DNA of 64,000 nt, taken from assembly GCF_037094685.1 (NCBI RefSeq), contig NZ_CP146614.1:4898001-4962000 (forward strand), in the 5' to 3' direction. The translations under genes were made by a program, and so were the position numbers. The DNA is from Massilia sp. METH4 (GTDB lineage: Bacteria; Pseudomonadota; Gammaproteobacteria; Burkholderiales; Burkholderiaceae_D). This document shows, one piece after another, positions 27,115-36,588 of this stretch (positions are counted from its first letter, which is position 1; every line of letters starts with the position of its first letter). The notes beneath the pieces were generated by a model. It did not search any database and had not been told where the DNA came from. It worked only from the letters and a program-made list of their open reading frames with translations.

Positions 27115-28029
27115 TCACAGCACTTCCGCCACGTAATCGATGCCCCGCTCGTCGTAGATCTCGTAGATCACCGCCAGCATGTCGGCCAGTTCCTGCGAAC
27201 GGTCCATCGCCCGTGTGCTGAAGATGATGGGTGACACGGCCTGCCGGTCGTCGATGCGCTGGTAGACGACGTCCGTGCGGATCATCCCTTGCAGGCTGTC
27301 CGGCACGATGGCGATGCCCTGGCCGGCGCCCACCAGGCCGATGGCGATCTGCAGCTCGCGCACCTCGATCACCTGGCGCGGCACCAGCATGCGCTCGCGA
27401 AAGGTGGCCAGCACCTGGTCGGCGAAGCTGGGGCGCGGCGAGCGCGGATAGACGATCAGCGGATCGTCCATCAGGTCCGACATCCTCAAGGGGCCGGGCA
27501 CGCGTGTAAGCCGGTGCCCCACGGGCAGCGCCACGATCAGCGGCTCGTCGCGCAGCACGATGCGGCGGATCGCCGCGTCTTCCCCCTTCAGCCGGCCGAA
27601 GCCGACGTCGATCACGCCTTCCTTCAAGGCCTGCAACTGCTCGATCGTCGTCAGCTCGTGGAAGCTGATTTCCACGCCGGTATAGCGCTCGCGGAAGCGC
27701 CGCACGATCTCCGGCAGCAGGCCATACAGGGTCGAGGCCACGAAGCCGATCGACAGCTTGCGCTCGATCTTGCCCACCCGCTGCGTCATCGCCTTCAGGT
27801 CCTGGGCCTTGGCCAGCAATTCCTGCGCGTGGGCGTGAAAGAAGCGGCCCGCTTCCGTCAGCCGCAGCGGCCGCGACCCCTTTTCGATCAATGTCACGCC
27901 CAGTTCCTCTTCCAGCTGCTGGATCTGACGGGACAGCGGGGGCTGGGCGATGTTGAGCCGCTCGGCGGCCCGCGTGAAGTTCTTCTCGTCGGCGACGGCG
28001 ACGAAGTAACGCAAGTGGCGCAATTCCAT
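27115..28029 (-). CDS. catR: LysR-type regulator of benzoate/catechol catabolism
   Basis: A 304-residue LysR protein: N-terminal winged helix (MELRHLRYFVAVADEKNFTR, then AAERLNIAQPPLSRQI) and a C-terminal effector domain with LSIGFV, GVIDVGFGRL and GAGQGIAIVP. The N terminus is characteristic of the CatR/BenM/CatM/ClcR group, which bind cis,cis-muconate (BenM also benzoate). It is divergent from catB with ATAC-N7-GTAT boxes between them. The start at 28029 puts the helix-turn-helix at the normal distance; the longer frame would run through the operator. Expected role: muconate-dependent activation of the cat-ben genes and repression of itself. Confidence 0.9.
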   Translation of the reverse strand: MELRHLRYFVAVADEKNFTRAAERLNIAQPPLSRQIQQLEEELGVTLIEKGSRPLRLTEAGRFFHAHAQELLAKAQDLKAMTQRVGKIERKLSIGFVASTLYGLLPEIVRRFRERYTGVEISFHELTTIEQLQALKEGVIDVGFGRLKGEDAAIRRIVLRDEPLIVALPVGHRLTRVPGPLRMSDLMDDPLIVYPRSPRPSFADQVLATFRERMLVPRQVIEVRELQIAIGLVGAGQGIAIVPDSLQGMIRTDVVYQRIDDRQAVSPIIFSTRAMDRSQELADMLAVIYEIYDERGIDYVAEVL

Positions 28030-28033
28030 GACT

Positions 28034-28099
28034 ATACCTTGAAGGTATGAAAAATATACCAAATCAGTGTTGGACCGGGACTTTTTGCAGGCCTATTGT
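28034..28099 (+). promoter_or_regulatory. CatR operator and catB promoter
   Basis: Box 1 is a perfect LysR palindrome, ATAC-CTTGAAG-GTAT (28034-28048). Box 2 is ATAC-CAAATCA-GTGT (28056-28070), centred 22 bases away. Box 2 abuts a candidate promoter TTGGAC (28070-28075), N18, TATTGT (28094-28099). With a start near 28106 the boxes centre near -65 and -43, the standard recognition/activation geometry for BenM/CatM-type regulators. Confidence 0.75.
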
Positions 28100-28125
28100 A
28101 TCCATACCGACGCGAACCATACTGA

Positions 28126-29241
28126 ATGAATATGATTTCCCATATCGAAACCCTGCTCGTGGATGTGCCGACGATCCGCCCCCACAAGCTTTCCGTGGCC
28201 ACCATGAACGTGCAGACGCTGGTGCTGGTGCGGATCCGCTGCCGTGATGGCATCGAAGGCTGGGGCGAGGCCACCACGATCGGCGGCCTGGCCTATGGCG
28301 AGGAAAGCCCGGAAAGCGTGAAGACCAATATCGACACGCATATCGCCCCGCTCCTCGTCGGCATGGAGGCGAGCGCCGTCGCCAAGGCCATGGCCAAGGT
28401 GCGCAAGGCGGTCCAGGGCAACCGCTTCGCCAAGTGCGCCATCGAGACGGCGCTGCTCGATGCCCAGGGCCGCCGGCTGGGCGTGCCCGTCAGCGAATTG
28501 CTGGGCGGTCGCGTGCGCGACCGCCTGCCGGTCGCGTGGACGCTGGCTTCCGGCGATACGGCGAAGGATATCGCCGAAGCGGAACGGATGCTGGAACAGC
28601 GCCGCCACTGCATCTTCAAGCTGAAGATCGGCCTGCGCGCCGTGCATGACGACGTGGCGCACGTGCTGGCTATCAAGCGGGCGCTGGGCGACAAGGCCAG
28701 CGTGCGCGTCGACGTCAATCAGGCCTGGAGCGAATTGCAGGCCATGCGCGGCGTCGCCGCCTTGCAGGACGGCGGCATCGACCTGGTCGAACAACCCGTC
28801 CGCGCCGAGAACCGTGATGCCATGCGCCGCCTGGCGCGGCGCTTCGACGTCGCGCTGATGGCCGACGAAGCCCTGCACGGGCCCGTCGACGCGTGGAACA
28901 TGGCCCGCACCGAGGCGGCGGACGTGTTCGCCGTGAAGATCGCCCAGTCCGGCGGGCTGCTGCCGGCGCAGCAGGTGGCGGCCGTGGCCCAGCAGGCCGG
29001 CATCGGCCTGTACGGCGGCACGATGCTCGAAGGCGGCATCGGCACGGCTGCCGCGGCCCAGCTGTGCGCCACGTTCGCGGACCTGTCGTGGGATACCGAA
29101 TTGTTCGGCCCCTTGCTCCTCACCGAGGAAGTGCTGCGCGAACCGCTGGTGTACCGCGACTTCATGCTGGAAGTACCAACCGGCCCCGGCCTGGGCGTGA
29201 CGATCGATACCGACAAGCTGCGCGCGTTGCAGAGAAAGTAA
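28126..29241 (+). CDS. catB: Muconate cycloisomerase
   Basis: A 371-residue enolase-superfamily enzyme converting cis,cis-muconate to muconolactone in the catechol branch of the beta-ketoadipate pathway. Catalytic residues are all visible: K165-L-K167 (KLKIG), metal ligands D196 (DVNQAW), E222 (EQP) and D247 (DEAL), and K271 (VKIAQSGG). The early ...TIRPHKLSVATM segment is typical of CatB. The start is either 28126 or the ATG two codons later; neither has a strong ribosome site. It is the first gene of the cat-ben operon, immediately downstream of the CatR-box promoter, with catC 10 bases after its stop. Confidence 0.95.
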   Translation: MNMISHIETLLVDVPTIRPHKLSVATMNVQTLVLVRIRCRDGIEGWGEATTIGGLAYGEESPESVKTNIDTHIAPLLVGMEASAVAKAMAKVRKAVQGNRFAKCAIETALLDAQGRRLGVPVSELLGGRVRDRLPVAWTLASGDTAKDIAEAERMLEQRRHCIFKLKIGLRAVHDDVAHVLAIKRALGDKASVRVDVNQAWSELQAMRGVAALQDGGIDLVEQPVRAENRDAMRRLARRFDVALMADEALHGPVDAWNMARTEAADVFAVKIAQSGGLLPAQQVAAVAQQAGIGLYGGTMLEGGIGTAAAAQLCATFADLSWDTELFGPLLLTEEVLREPLVYRDFMLEVPTGPGLGVTIDTDKLRALQRK

Positions 29242-29251
29242 GGAGACCACG

Positions 29252-29542
29252 ATGCTGTTCCATGTCCGTATGGATGTGCACCTGCCGCCATCCATGCCGC
29301 CCGACCAGGCGGCGCAACTGAAGGCCGATGAAAAGGCGCTGGCCCAGCGCCTGCAGGAAGAGGGCAAATGGCGCCACCTGTGGCGCATCGCCGGCCAGTA
29401 CGCCAACGTCAGCATCTTCGACGTGGCCGGCAACGAAGAGCTGCATGCGCTGCTGATGTCGCTGCCGCTGTTCCCTTATATGAAGATCGAGGTCGCGCCG
29501 CTGTGCCGGCACCCGTCCTCGATCCGTACCAACGACCTGTAA
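29252..29542 (+). CDS. catC: Muconolactone delta-isomerase
   Basis: A 96-residue protein of standard CatC length beginning MLFHVRMDVHLPPSMPPDQA and ending SIRTNDL. CatC forms a decamer that isomerises muconolactone to 3-oxoadipate enol-lactone. Conserved features include LPPxMP, EGKWRHLWRIAGQYANVSIF and LPLFPYMKI. AAGGAG precedes the ATG, and the 10-base gap from catB fits co-transcription. Confidence 0.95.
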   Translation: MLFHVRMDVHLPPSMPPDQAAQLKADEKALAQRLQEEGKWRHLWRIAGQYANVSIFDVAGNEELHALLMSLPLFPYMKIEVAPLCRHPSSIRTNDL

Positions 29543-29565
29543 CCCGATAAATCAAGGAGACGAGC

Positions 29566-30486
29566 ATGACGCATAACGACATCGACAAACTGGTGCACAG
29601 CTGGATCGTGGCGGCGGCCGACCGGCCGGCCGACCCGCGCGTGCGCGACATCACGGTGCGCCTGGTGGGCGACCTGTGCAAGGCCATCGAAGACCTCGAT
29701 ATCCAGCCCGCCGAGTTCTGGAAGGGCCTGGAATTCCTGTCCGCCGCCGGTGCGGCGAACGAGCTGGGCCTGCTGGCGCCGGGCCTCGGCCTGGAACGCT
29801 TCCTCGACATCCGCGCCGACGAGGCCGATGCGAAGGCCGGCATCGAAGGCGGCACGCCGCGCACGATCGAAGGCCCGCTGTACGTGGCCGGGGCGCCCGT
29901 TTGCCACGGCTGCGCACGGCTCGACGATGGAACCGAGGCGGAGCAGGGCGAGGTGCTGTTCATGCAGGGCACCGTGTACGGAGACAACGGCACGCCGGTA
30001 CCCGGCGCGCGAGTCGAGGTGTGGCATGCGAACCTGCTGGGCAATTACTCGCACTTCGACCGCACGCAATCGCCGTTCAACCTGCGCCGCACGATCGTGG
30101 CGGACGAGCAGGGCCGGTATCGGCTCCGCACCATCATGCCGAAGGGGTACGGCTGTCCGCCGGGCGGCAGTACGGCCACCTTGCTGGACCTGCTGGGCCG
30201 CCACGGCCAGCGCCCCGCGCACATCCACTTCTTCGTCTCCGCCGAGGGCCACCGCAAGCTGACCACGCAGATCAATATCGATGGCGACGAGTACCTGTGG
30301 GACGACTTCGCCTTCGCCAGCCGGGAGGGCCTCGTGCCCCCGGTGGTGCGCGTCAGCGATCCGGCCGCCATTGCCGCGAAGGGGCTCGACAAGCCGTTCG
30401 CCTCGATCGATTTCGATTTCAGCCTGCACGCCGACAGTGCCGCCGCGCCGGCCACCGAAGTCGAACGCCTGCGCGCCGCCGCCTGA
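29566..30486 (+). CDS. catA: Catechol 1,2-dioxygenase
   Basis: A 306-residue intradiol dioxygenase that cleaves catechol to cis,cis-muconate with O2. The non-haem ferric ligands are identifiable as Y161 (GNYSHFD), Y195 (KGYGCPP), H219 and H221 (PAHIHFF), with spacing like characterised CatA enzymes. The N-terminal ~100 residues form the helical dimerisation/lipid-binding domain of this subclass. AAGGAG sits before the ATG, 23 bases after catC. Its product feeds catB and also serves as the likely CatR inducer. Confidence 0.96.
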   Translation: MTHNDIDKLVHSWIVAAADRPADPRVRDITVRLVGDLCKAIEDLDIQPAEFWKGLEFLSAAGAANELGLLAPGLGLERFLDIRADEADAKAGIEGGTPRTIEGPLYVAGAPVCHGCARLDDGTEAEQGEVLFMQGTVYGDNGTPVPGARVEVWHANLLGNYSHFDRTQSPFNLRRTIVADEQGRYRLRTIMPKGYGCPPGGSTATLLDLLGRHGQRPAHIHFFVSAEGHRKLTTQINIDGDEYLWDDFAFASREGLVPPVVRVSDPAAIAAKGLDKPFASIDFDFSLHADSAAAPATEVERLRAAA

Positions 30487-30497
30487 AGGAGAGCGTC

Positions 30498-31849
30498 ATG
30501 ACTGCCATTATTCCGATCCATCCCGCCCGTCGTTCCATGGAGGGCTTGCTGGTCGAGGATGAAGCGAAAGGCGACTACCGCCTGCGCCGCAGCGCCTTCA
30601 CCGACCCGGCCCTGTTCGAACTGGAGATGAAGCACATCTTCGAGGGCAACTGGATCTACCTGGCCCACGAGAGCCAGGTCCCGAACAACAACGATTACTA
30701 CACGACGCACATCGGCCGCCAGCCGGTGTTCATCGCCCGCAACAAGCAGGGCGAGCTGAATGCCTTCATCAATGCGTGCAGCCACCGTGGCGCGCAGCTC
30801 TGTCGCCACAAGCGCGGCAACAAGGCGACCTATACCTGCCCGTTCCATGGCTGGACGTTCAACAACAACGGCAAGCTGCTGAAGGTGAAGGACCCGGAAG
30901 GCGCCGGCTATCCGGAGTGCTTCAACAAGGAAGGCTCGCACGACCTGAAGCGCGTGCCGAAGTTTGCCAGCTATCGCGGCTTCCTGTTCGGTAGCCTGAA
31001 TGCCGACGTGGTGCCGCTGGAAGCGTTTCTCGGCGAGGCGGGCAAGATCATCGACATGATCGTCGACCAGTCGCCCGACGGCCTGGAAGTGCTGCGCGGC
31101 TCGTCCACCTACACGTTCAACGGCAATTGGAAGCTGCAGGCCGAGAATGGCGCGGACGGCTACCACGTGTCCGCGGTGCACTGGAACTACGCGGCCACCA
31201 CGAACCGCCGCAAGGAAGCGGGCATCGACGCGATTCGCGCCATGGATGCCGGCAAGTGGGGGCGGCAGGGCGGCGGCTTCTACGCCTTCGAACACGGCCA
31301 TATGCTGCTGTGGACGCAGTGGTCGAATCCCGAGGACCGGCCGAATTACCCGCGGCGCGGCGACTACGCGGCGAAATACGGCGAGCCGATGTCGCGCTGG
31401 ATGATCGAGCGCTCGCGCAACCTGTGCCTGTACCCGAACGTGTATCTGATGGACCAGTTCGGATCGCAGATCCGCCTGCTGCGGCCCATCTCGGTAGACA
31501 AGACCGAAGTGACGATCTACTGCATCGCGCCGAAAGGGGAATCGGACGACGCGCGAGCCCGCCGCATCCGCCAGTACGAGGACTTCTTCAACGTCAGCGG
31601 CATGGCCACGCCGGACGACCTGGAGGAATTCCGGGCCTGCCAGACCGGCTACGCCGGCGCCGCGATGGAATGGAACGACATGTGCCGCGGCGCGAAGCAC
31701 TGGATCAAGGGGCCGGACGAAGCCGCCCGGGAAATCGGCCTGCAACCCGTGATGTCCGGCGTGCGCACCGAGGATGAAGGGCTGTACACCGTGCAGCACC
31801 GCTACTGGCTGGACGTGATGAGCAAGGCTTTGATGCCGGAGGGACAGCC

Positions 31850-31853
<4 letters not shown>
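30498..31853 (+). CDS. benA: Benzoate 1,2-dioxygenase, large subunit
   Basis: A 451-residue Rieske oxygenase alpha subunit. The Rieske cluster ligands are C94, H96, C114 and H117 (CSHRGAQ ... CPFHGW). The mononuclear iron region is [15 protein letters not shown]. With BenB it forms the hydroxylase that converts benzoate, O2 and NADH to the cis-1,6-dihydrodiol carboxylate. The start at 30498 follows AAGGAGAG, 11 bases after catA; a much longer open frame runs back through catA but is not the gene. The stop overlaps benB (ATGA). Confidence 0.95.
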
Positions 31854-33383
<1,530 letters not shown>

Positions 33384-33384
33384 G

Positions 33385-34164
33385 ATGGACCAGCGCTTCA
33401 AGGACAAGGTGGTCGTGGTCACCGGCGCGGCCCAGGGCATCGGCCGCGGTGTGGCATTGCGCGCGGCGCGCGAGGGAGCGCACCTGGTGCTGGCCGACCG
33501 CGCCGAACTGGTGCGGCAGGTGGCGGTCGAATGCGCCGACCTGAAGGCGCCGGTATCGGTAGTGCTGGCCGATCTGGAGACGTACGCCGGGGCGCGCGCT
33601 GCGATCGACACGGCACTGGCCGGTTTCGGCCGGGTCGACGTCTTGGTCAACAACGTGGGCGGCACGATCTGGGCCAAGCCTTACCAGGAATACGAGGAGG
33701 AACAGATCGAGGCGGAGATCCGGCGCTCGCTGTTCCCGACGCTGTGGTGCTGCCGCGCCGTGCTGCCGGCGATGATCGAACAGGGACAGGGCGCCATCGT
33801 CAACATCTCGTCCATCGCCACGCGCGGCATCTACCGCATCCCGTATTCGGCGGCCAAGGGCGGCATCAATGCGCTGACGGCCAGCCTGGCACTCGAGCAT
33901 GCGCAGGATGGCATCCGCGTCAATGCCGTCGCCACGGGTGGCACCGAGGCGCCGCCGCGAGTGGTGCCGCGCAACCCGGACCCGCTGAGCGCACGGGAGC
34001 AGGCGTGGTACCAGGGCATCGTCGACCAGACGATCGCCAGCAGCGCCATGCACCGCTACGGCACCATCGACGAGCAGGTGGGCGCCATCCTGTTCCTTGC
34101 CTCCGACGAGGCATCGTACATCACGGGCAGCGTGCTGCCCGTCGGCGGGGGGGACCAGGGATGA
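33385..34164 (+). CDS. benD: Benzoate dihydrodiol (1,6-dihydroxycyclohexadiene-carboxylate) dehydrogenase
   Basis: A 259-residue short-chain dehydrogenase that oxidises and decarboxylates the BenABC product to catechol, yielding NADH. The cofactor motif TGAAQGIG, the NNVGG motif and the catalytic ISS...YSAAK tetrad are present. It begins one base after the benC stop with GGGGG nearby as a ribosome site; a longer frame into benC is rejected. The stop overlaps the next gene (ATGA). It completes the ben half of the pathway. Confidence 0.94.
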   Translation: MDQRFKDKVVVVTGAAQGIGRGVALRAAREGAHLVLADRAELVRQVAVECADLKAPVSVVLADLETYAGARAAIDTALAGFGRVDVLVNNVGGTIWAKPYQEYEEEQIEAEIRRSLFPTLWCCRAVLPAMIEQGQGAIVNISSIATRGIYRIPYSAAKGGINALTASLALEHAQDGIRVNAVATGGTEAPPRVVPRNPDPLSAREQAWYQGIVDQTIASSAMHRYGTIDEQVGAILFLASDEASYITGSVLPVGGGDQG

Positions 34165-34952
34165 CGCATGGAACGGACACGGCGCACCTGAACGGTCACG
34201 CATGCCGCTACCGCGTCGATGGCGACCGGAGCAAGCCGGCACTGCTGATGTGTAATTCGCTGGGCACCGATCACACGATGTGGAATGCCCAGGCGAACGC
34301 GCTGTCGGGCCACTTTCATCTGATCCGCTATGACGCGCGCGGGCACGGCGGATCGGGCAGCCCGCCGGGCCCCTACAGCCTCGAGATGCTGGCCAACGAC
34401 GCGTTGGCGCTGCTGGATCACCTGGCCATTCGCAGTGCCCACGTGGTGGGCCTGTCGATGGGCGGACTGGTGGCGCAATGCCTGGGCATTTACGCGCCGC
34501 ACCGGGTGCGGCGGCTGGTATTGGCCAACACCGCATCTCGGATCGGCACCGGGGAAGGCTGGCGCGGCCGGGCGGCGGCGGTGCGGGCGGGCGGCCTGGC
34601 CGATATCGCCGCGAGCGCGCCGGCGCGCTGGTTCATGCCGGCCTTCGCCGCCGAGTACCGCGCGCTCGTCGAACCCCTGCAGCGCGCCCTGCGGCACCAG
34701 GCGGCGGAAGGCTACGCGGCCTGCTGCGACGCCCTGGCCGCCGCGGACCTGCGCGACGAGGTCGGGGCGATCCGCGCGCCGGTACTCGTGATCGCCGGCG
34801 ACGCCGATCCGGTGACGACGGTTGCCGATGGCGTCGACCTGTGCACGCGCATTCCCGACGCGAAGCTGGTCACGCTGCCGGCCTCGCACCTGTCGGCCAT
34901 CGAGGTCCCCGCCGCCTTCACGCGCGAATTGTCGAGCTTTCTTCAACCCTGA
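34161..34952 (+). CDS. catD: 3-oxoadipate enol-lactonase
   Basis: A 263-residue alpha/beta-hydrolase that opens 3-oxoadipate enol-lactone to 3-oxoadipate, the step after CatC. The family core LLMCNSLGTDHTMWN, the nucleophile elbow GLSMGG (S99), AGDADPVT carrying the acid, and the histidine in PASHLSAIE form a complete triad. It overlaps benD by four bases. The name pcaD would be equally valid; catD is used because the gene sits in the catechol operon. It is the last pathway enzyme here: the CoA-transferase and thiolase (pcaIJ/catIJ, pcaF) are not in the window. Confidence 0.92.
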   Translation: MTHGTDTAHLNGHACRYRVDGDRSKPALLMCNSLGTDHTMWNAQANALSGHFHLIRYDARGHGGSGSPPGPYSLEMLANDALALLDHLAIRSAHVVGLSMGGLVAQCLGIYAPHRVRRLVLANTASRIGTGEGWRGRAAAVRAGGLADIAASAPARWFMPAFAAEYRALVEPLQRALRHQAAEGYAACCDALAAADLRDEVGAIRAPVLVIAGDADPVTTVADGVDLCTRIPDAKLVTLPASHLSAIEVPAAFTRELSSFLQP

Positions 34953-35074
34953 TATCGGCCGTGACCGATGCCGTGCGGCCCCACTTCCAGGCTGCGGCGA
35001 CGGCACGCGCCGTGCCGCTGCCGCCATCCTGCCGATTCGCACACAAGTATCCACAACCATAAAGGAGACACATC

Positions 35075-36421
35075 ATGCGGCAAATCGACCTGCAGCAACT
35101 CGCGGATGACGCCAGCTTCAACCGCTTCCACGCCAGGATTCTGGGGTGGTGCGCCCTCGTCATTGTCTGCGACGGCTACGATCTCGCCGTGGCAGGGATC
35201 GCGCTGCCCGCAATCATGCGCGATATGGGCGTGACGGCGCAAAGCGCCGGCTTCATGGTCAGCTCGGCCCTGTTCGGCATGATGATCGGCGCCATCTTCC
35301 TGGGCACGGTCGCCGACCGCATCGGACGGCGCGCCGCCATCGCCATCTGCCTGGCGCTGTTTTCCGGCTTCACGGCGGCGGCGGGCATGACGGACGATCC
35401 CTATGTCTTCAGCGCCATGCGCTTCCTGGCCGGCCTGGGCATCGGCGGCGTGATGCCGAACGTGGTGGCGCAGATGACGGAGTACGCGCCGAAACGCCTG
35501 CGCGCCACGCTCGTGACACTGATGTTCTCCGGCTACGCGGTGGGCGGCATGCTGGCCGCGCTGCTGGGAAAAGGGATGATCGAGGCGTGGGGCTGGCAAT
35601 CCGTGTTCCTGGCCGCCGGCGTTCCGATCGTGCTGATTCCCTTCGTGCTGAAGTCGCTGCCCGAATCGCTGCCGTTCCTGTTGCGGGCGGGGCGGCTGGA
35701 CGAGGTTGCGTCCATTGCGCGGCGGCTCGACCCGTCGTGCACGGCGCAGTGCGGCGACAGCTTTGCCTTGCCGGCGGCGGAGCGGCCTTCCGGTGCGCCG
35801 ATCCGGCAACTGTTCGCCGACGGGCGAGGCTTTTCCACCGCGATGTTCTGGATCGCCTTCTTCATGTGCCTGTTCATGGTGTATGCCTTGAGTTCCTGGC
35901 TCGCCAAGCTGATGGCCGGGGCAGGGTACAGCCTCGGTTCGGCCTTGACCTTCGTGCTGGTGCTGAACTTCGGCGCCGTGATCGGCGCGGTGGGCGGCGG
36001 CTGGCTGGCCGACCGCTTCCATATCAAGTACGTGCTGGTGGCGATGTACGCGCTCGCCGCCGTGTCGATCACGCTGCTCGGTTATCCGGTACCGACGCCC
36101 GTGCTGTTCCTGCTGGTGGGGCTGGCCGGGGCGTCGACGATCGGCACGCAGATCGTTACCTATGCGTATGCGGGGCAGTTCTATCCGGCGGCCGTGCGCG
36201 CCACCGGCATCGGCTGGGCGTCCGGCGTGGGGCGCAGCGGCGCGATCCTGGCGCCGATCGCGATCGGCACGCTGGTCGGCCTGGCGCTGCCGCTGCAGCA
36301 CAATTTCGCCGCCATCGCCGTGCCGGCGGTGATTGCCACCGTGGCCGTGGCGCTGATCCGGCACGAACGGTCGGCCGTCGCTGTCCTGAACAGTGAGCCG
36401 GCGCGGGCGGCGGCGGGTTGA
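35075..36421 (+). CDS. benK: Benzoate:H+ symporter, MFS AAHS family
   Basis: A 448-residue permease with twelve predicted membrane helices and the AAHS helix-1 motif CDGYDLAVAGIALP, with GTVADRIGRRAAI after helix 2. Its position as last gene of the benzoate operon assigns benzoate import. AAAGGAGACACATC precedes the ATG. The 122-base gap from catD holds no recognised gene and could contain a secondary promoter. Confidence 0.9.
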   Translation: MRQIDLQQLADDASFNRFHARILGWCALVIVCDGYDLAVAGIALPAIMRDMGVTAQSAGFMVSSALFGMMIGAIFLGTVADRIGRRAAIAICLALFSGFTAAAGMTDDPYVFSAMRFLAGLGIGGVMPNVVAQMTEYAPKRLRATLVTLMFSGYAVGGMLAALLGKGMIEAWGWQSVFLAAGVPIVLIPFVLKSLPESLPFLLRAGRLDEVASIARRLDPSCTAQCGDSFALPAAERPSGAPIRQLFADGRGFSTAMFWIAFFMCLFMVYALSSWLAKLMAGAGYSLGSALTFVLVLNFGAVIGAVGGGWLADRFHIKYVLVAMYALAAVSITLLGYPVPTPVLFLLVGLAGASTIGTQIVTYAYAGQFYPAAVRATGIGWASGVGRSGAILAPIAIGTLVGLALPLQHNFAAIAVPAVIATVAVALIRHERSAVAVLNSEPARAAAG

Positions 36422-36588
36422 CCATCAGGCGATGTTGCCTTGTGAACGTCAGTTTTTTGTAAGTGTTTATAGGAGAGGTTCGCGTCGTCCCACGGGGTTT
36501 AGTCCGACAAGCGTGTTGTCCCTCGGCCCACGCCGGCCTGTACCGTACAGTTCTAAAGTAAGGGCGGGTCAACACTGGAGATTAAAAC

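Noticed and set aside
29676..30497. Upstream in-frame extension of benA through catA
   Set aside because: The segment is out of frame with catA and unlike any oxygenase; the start at 30498 has AAGGAGAG and gives normal BenA length.
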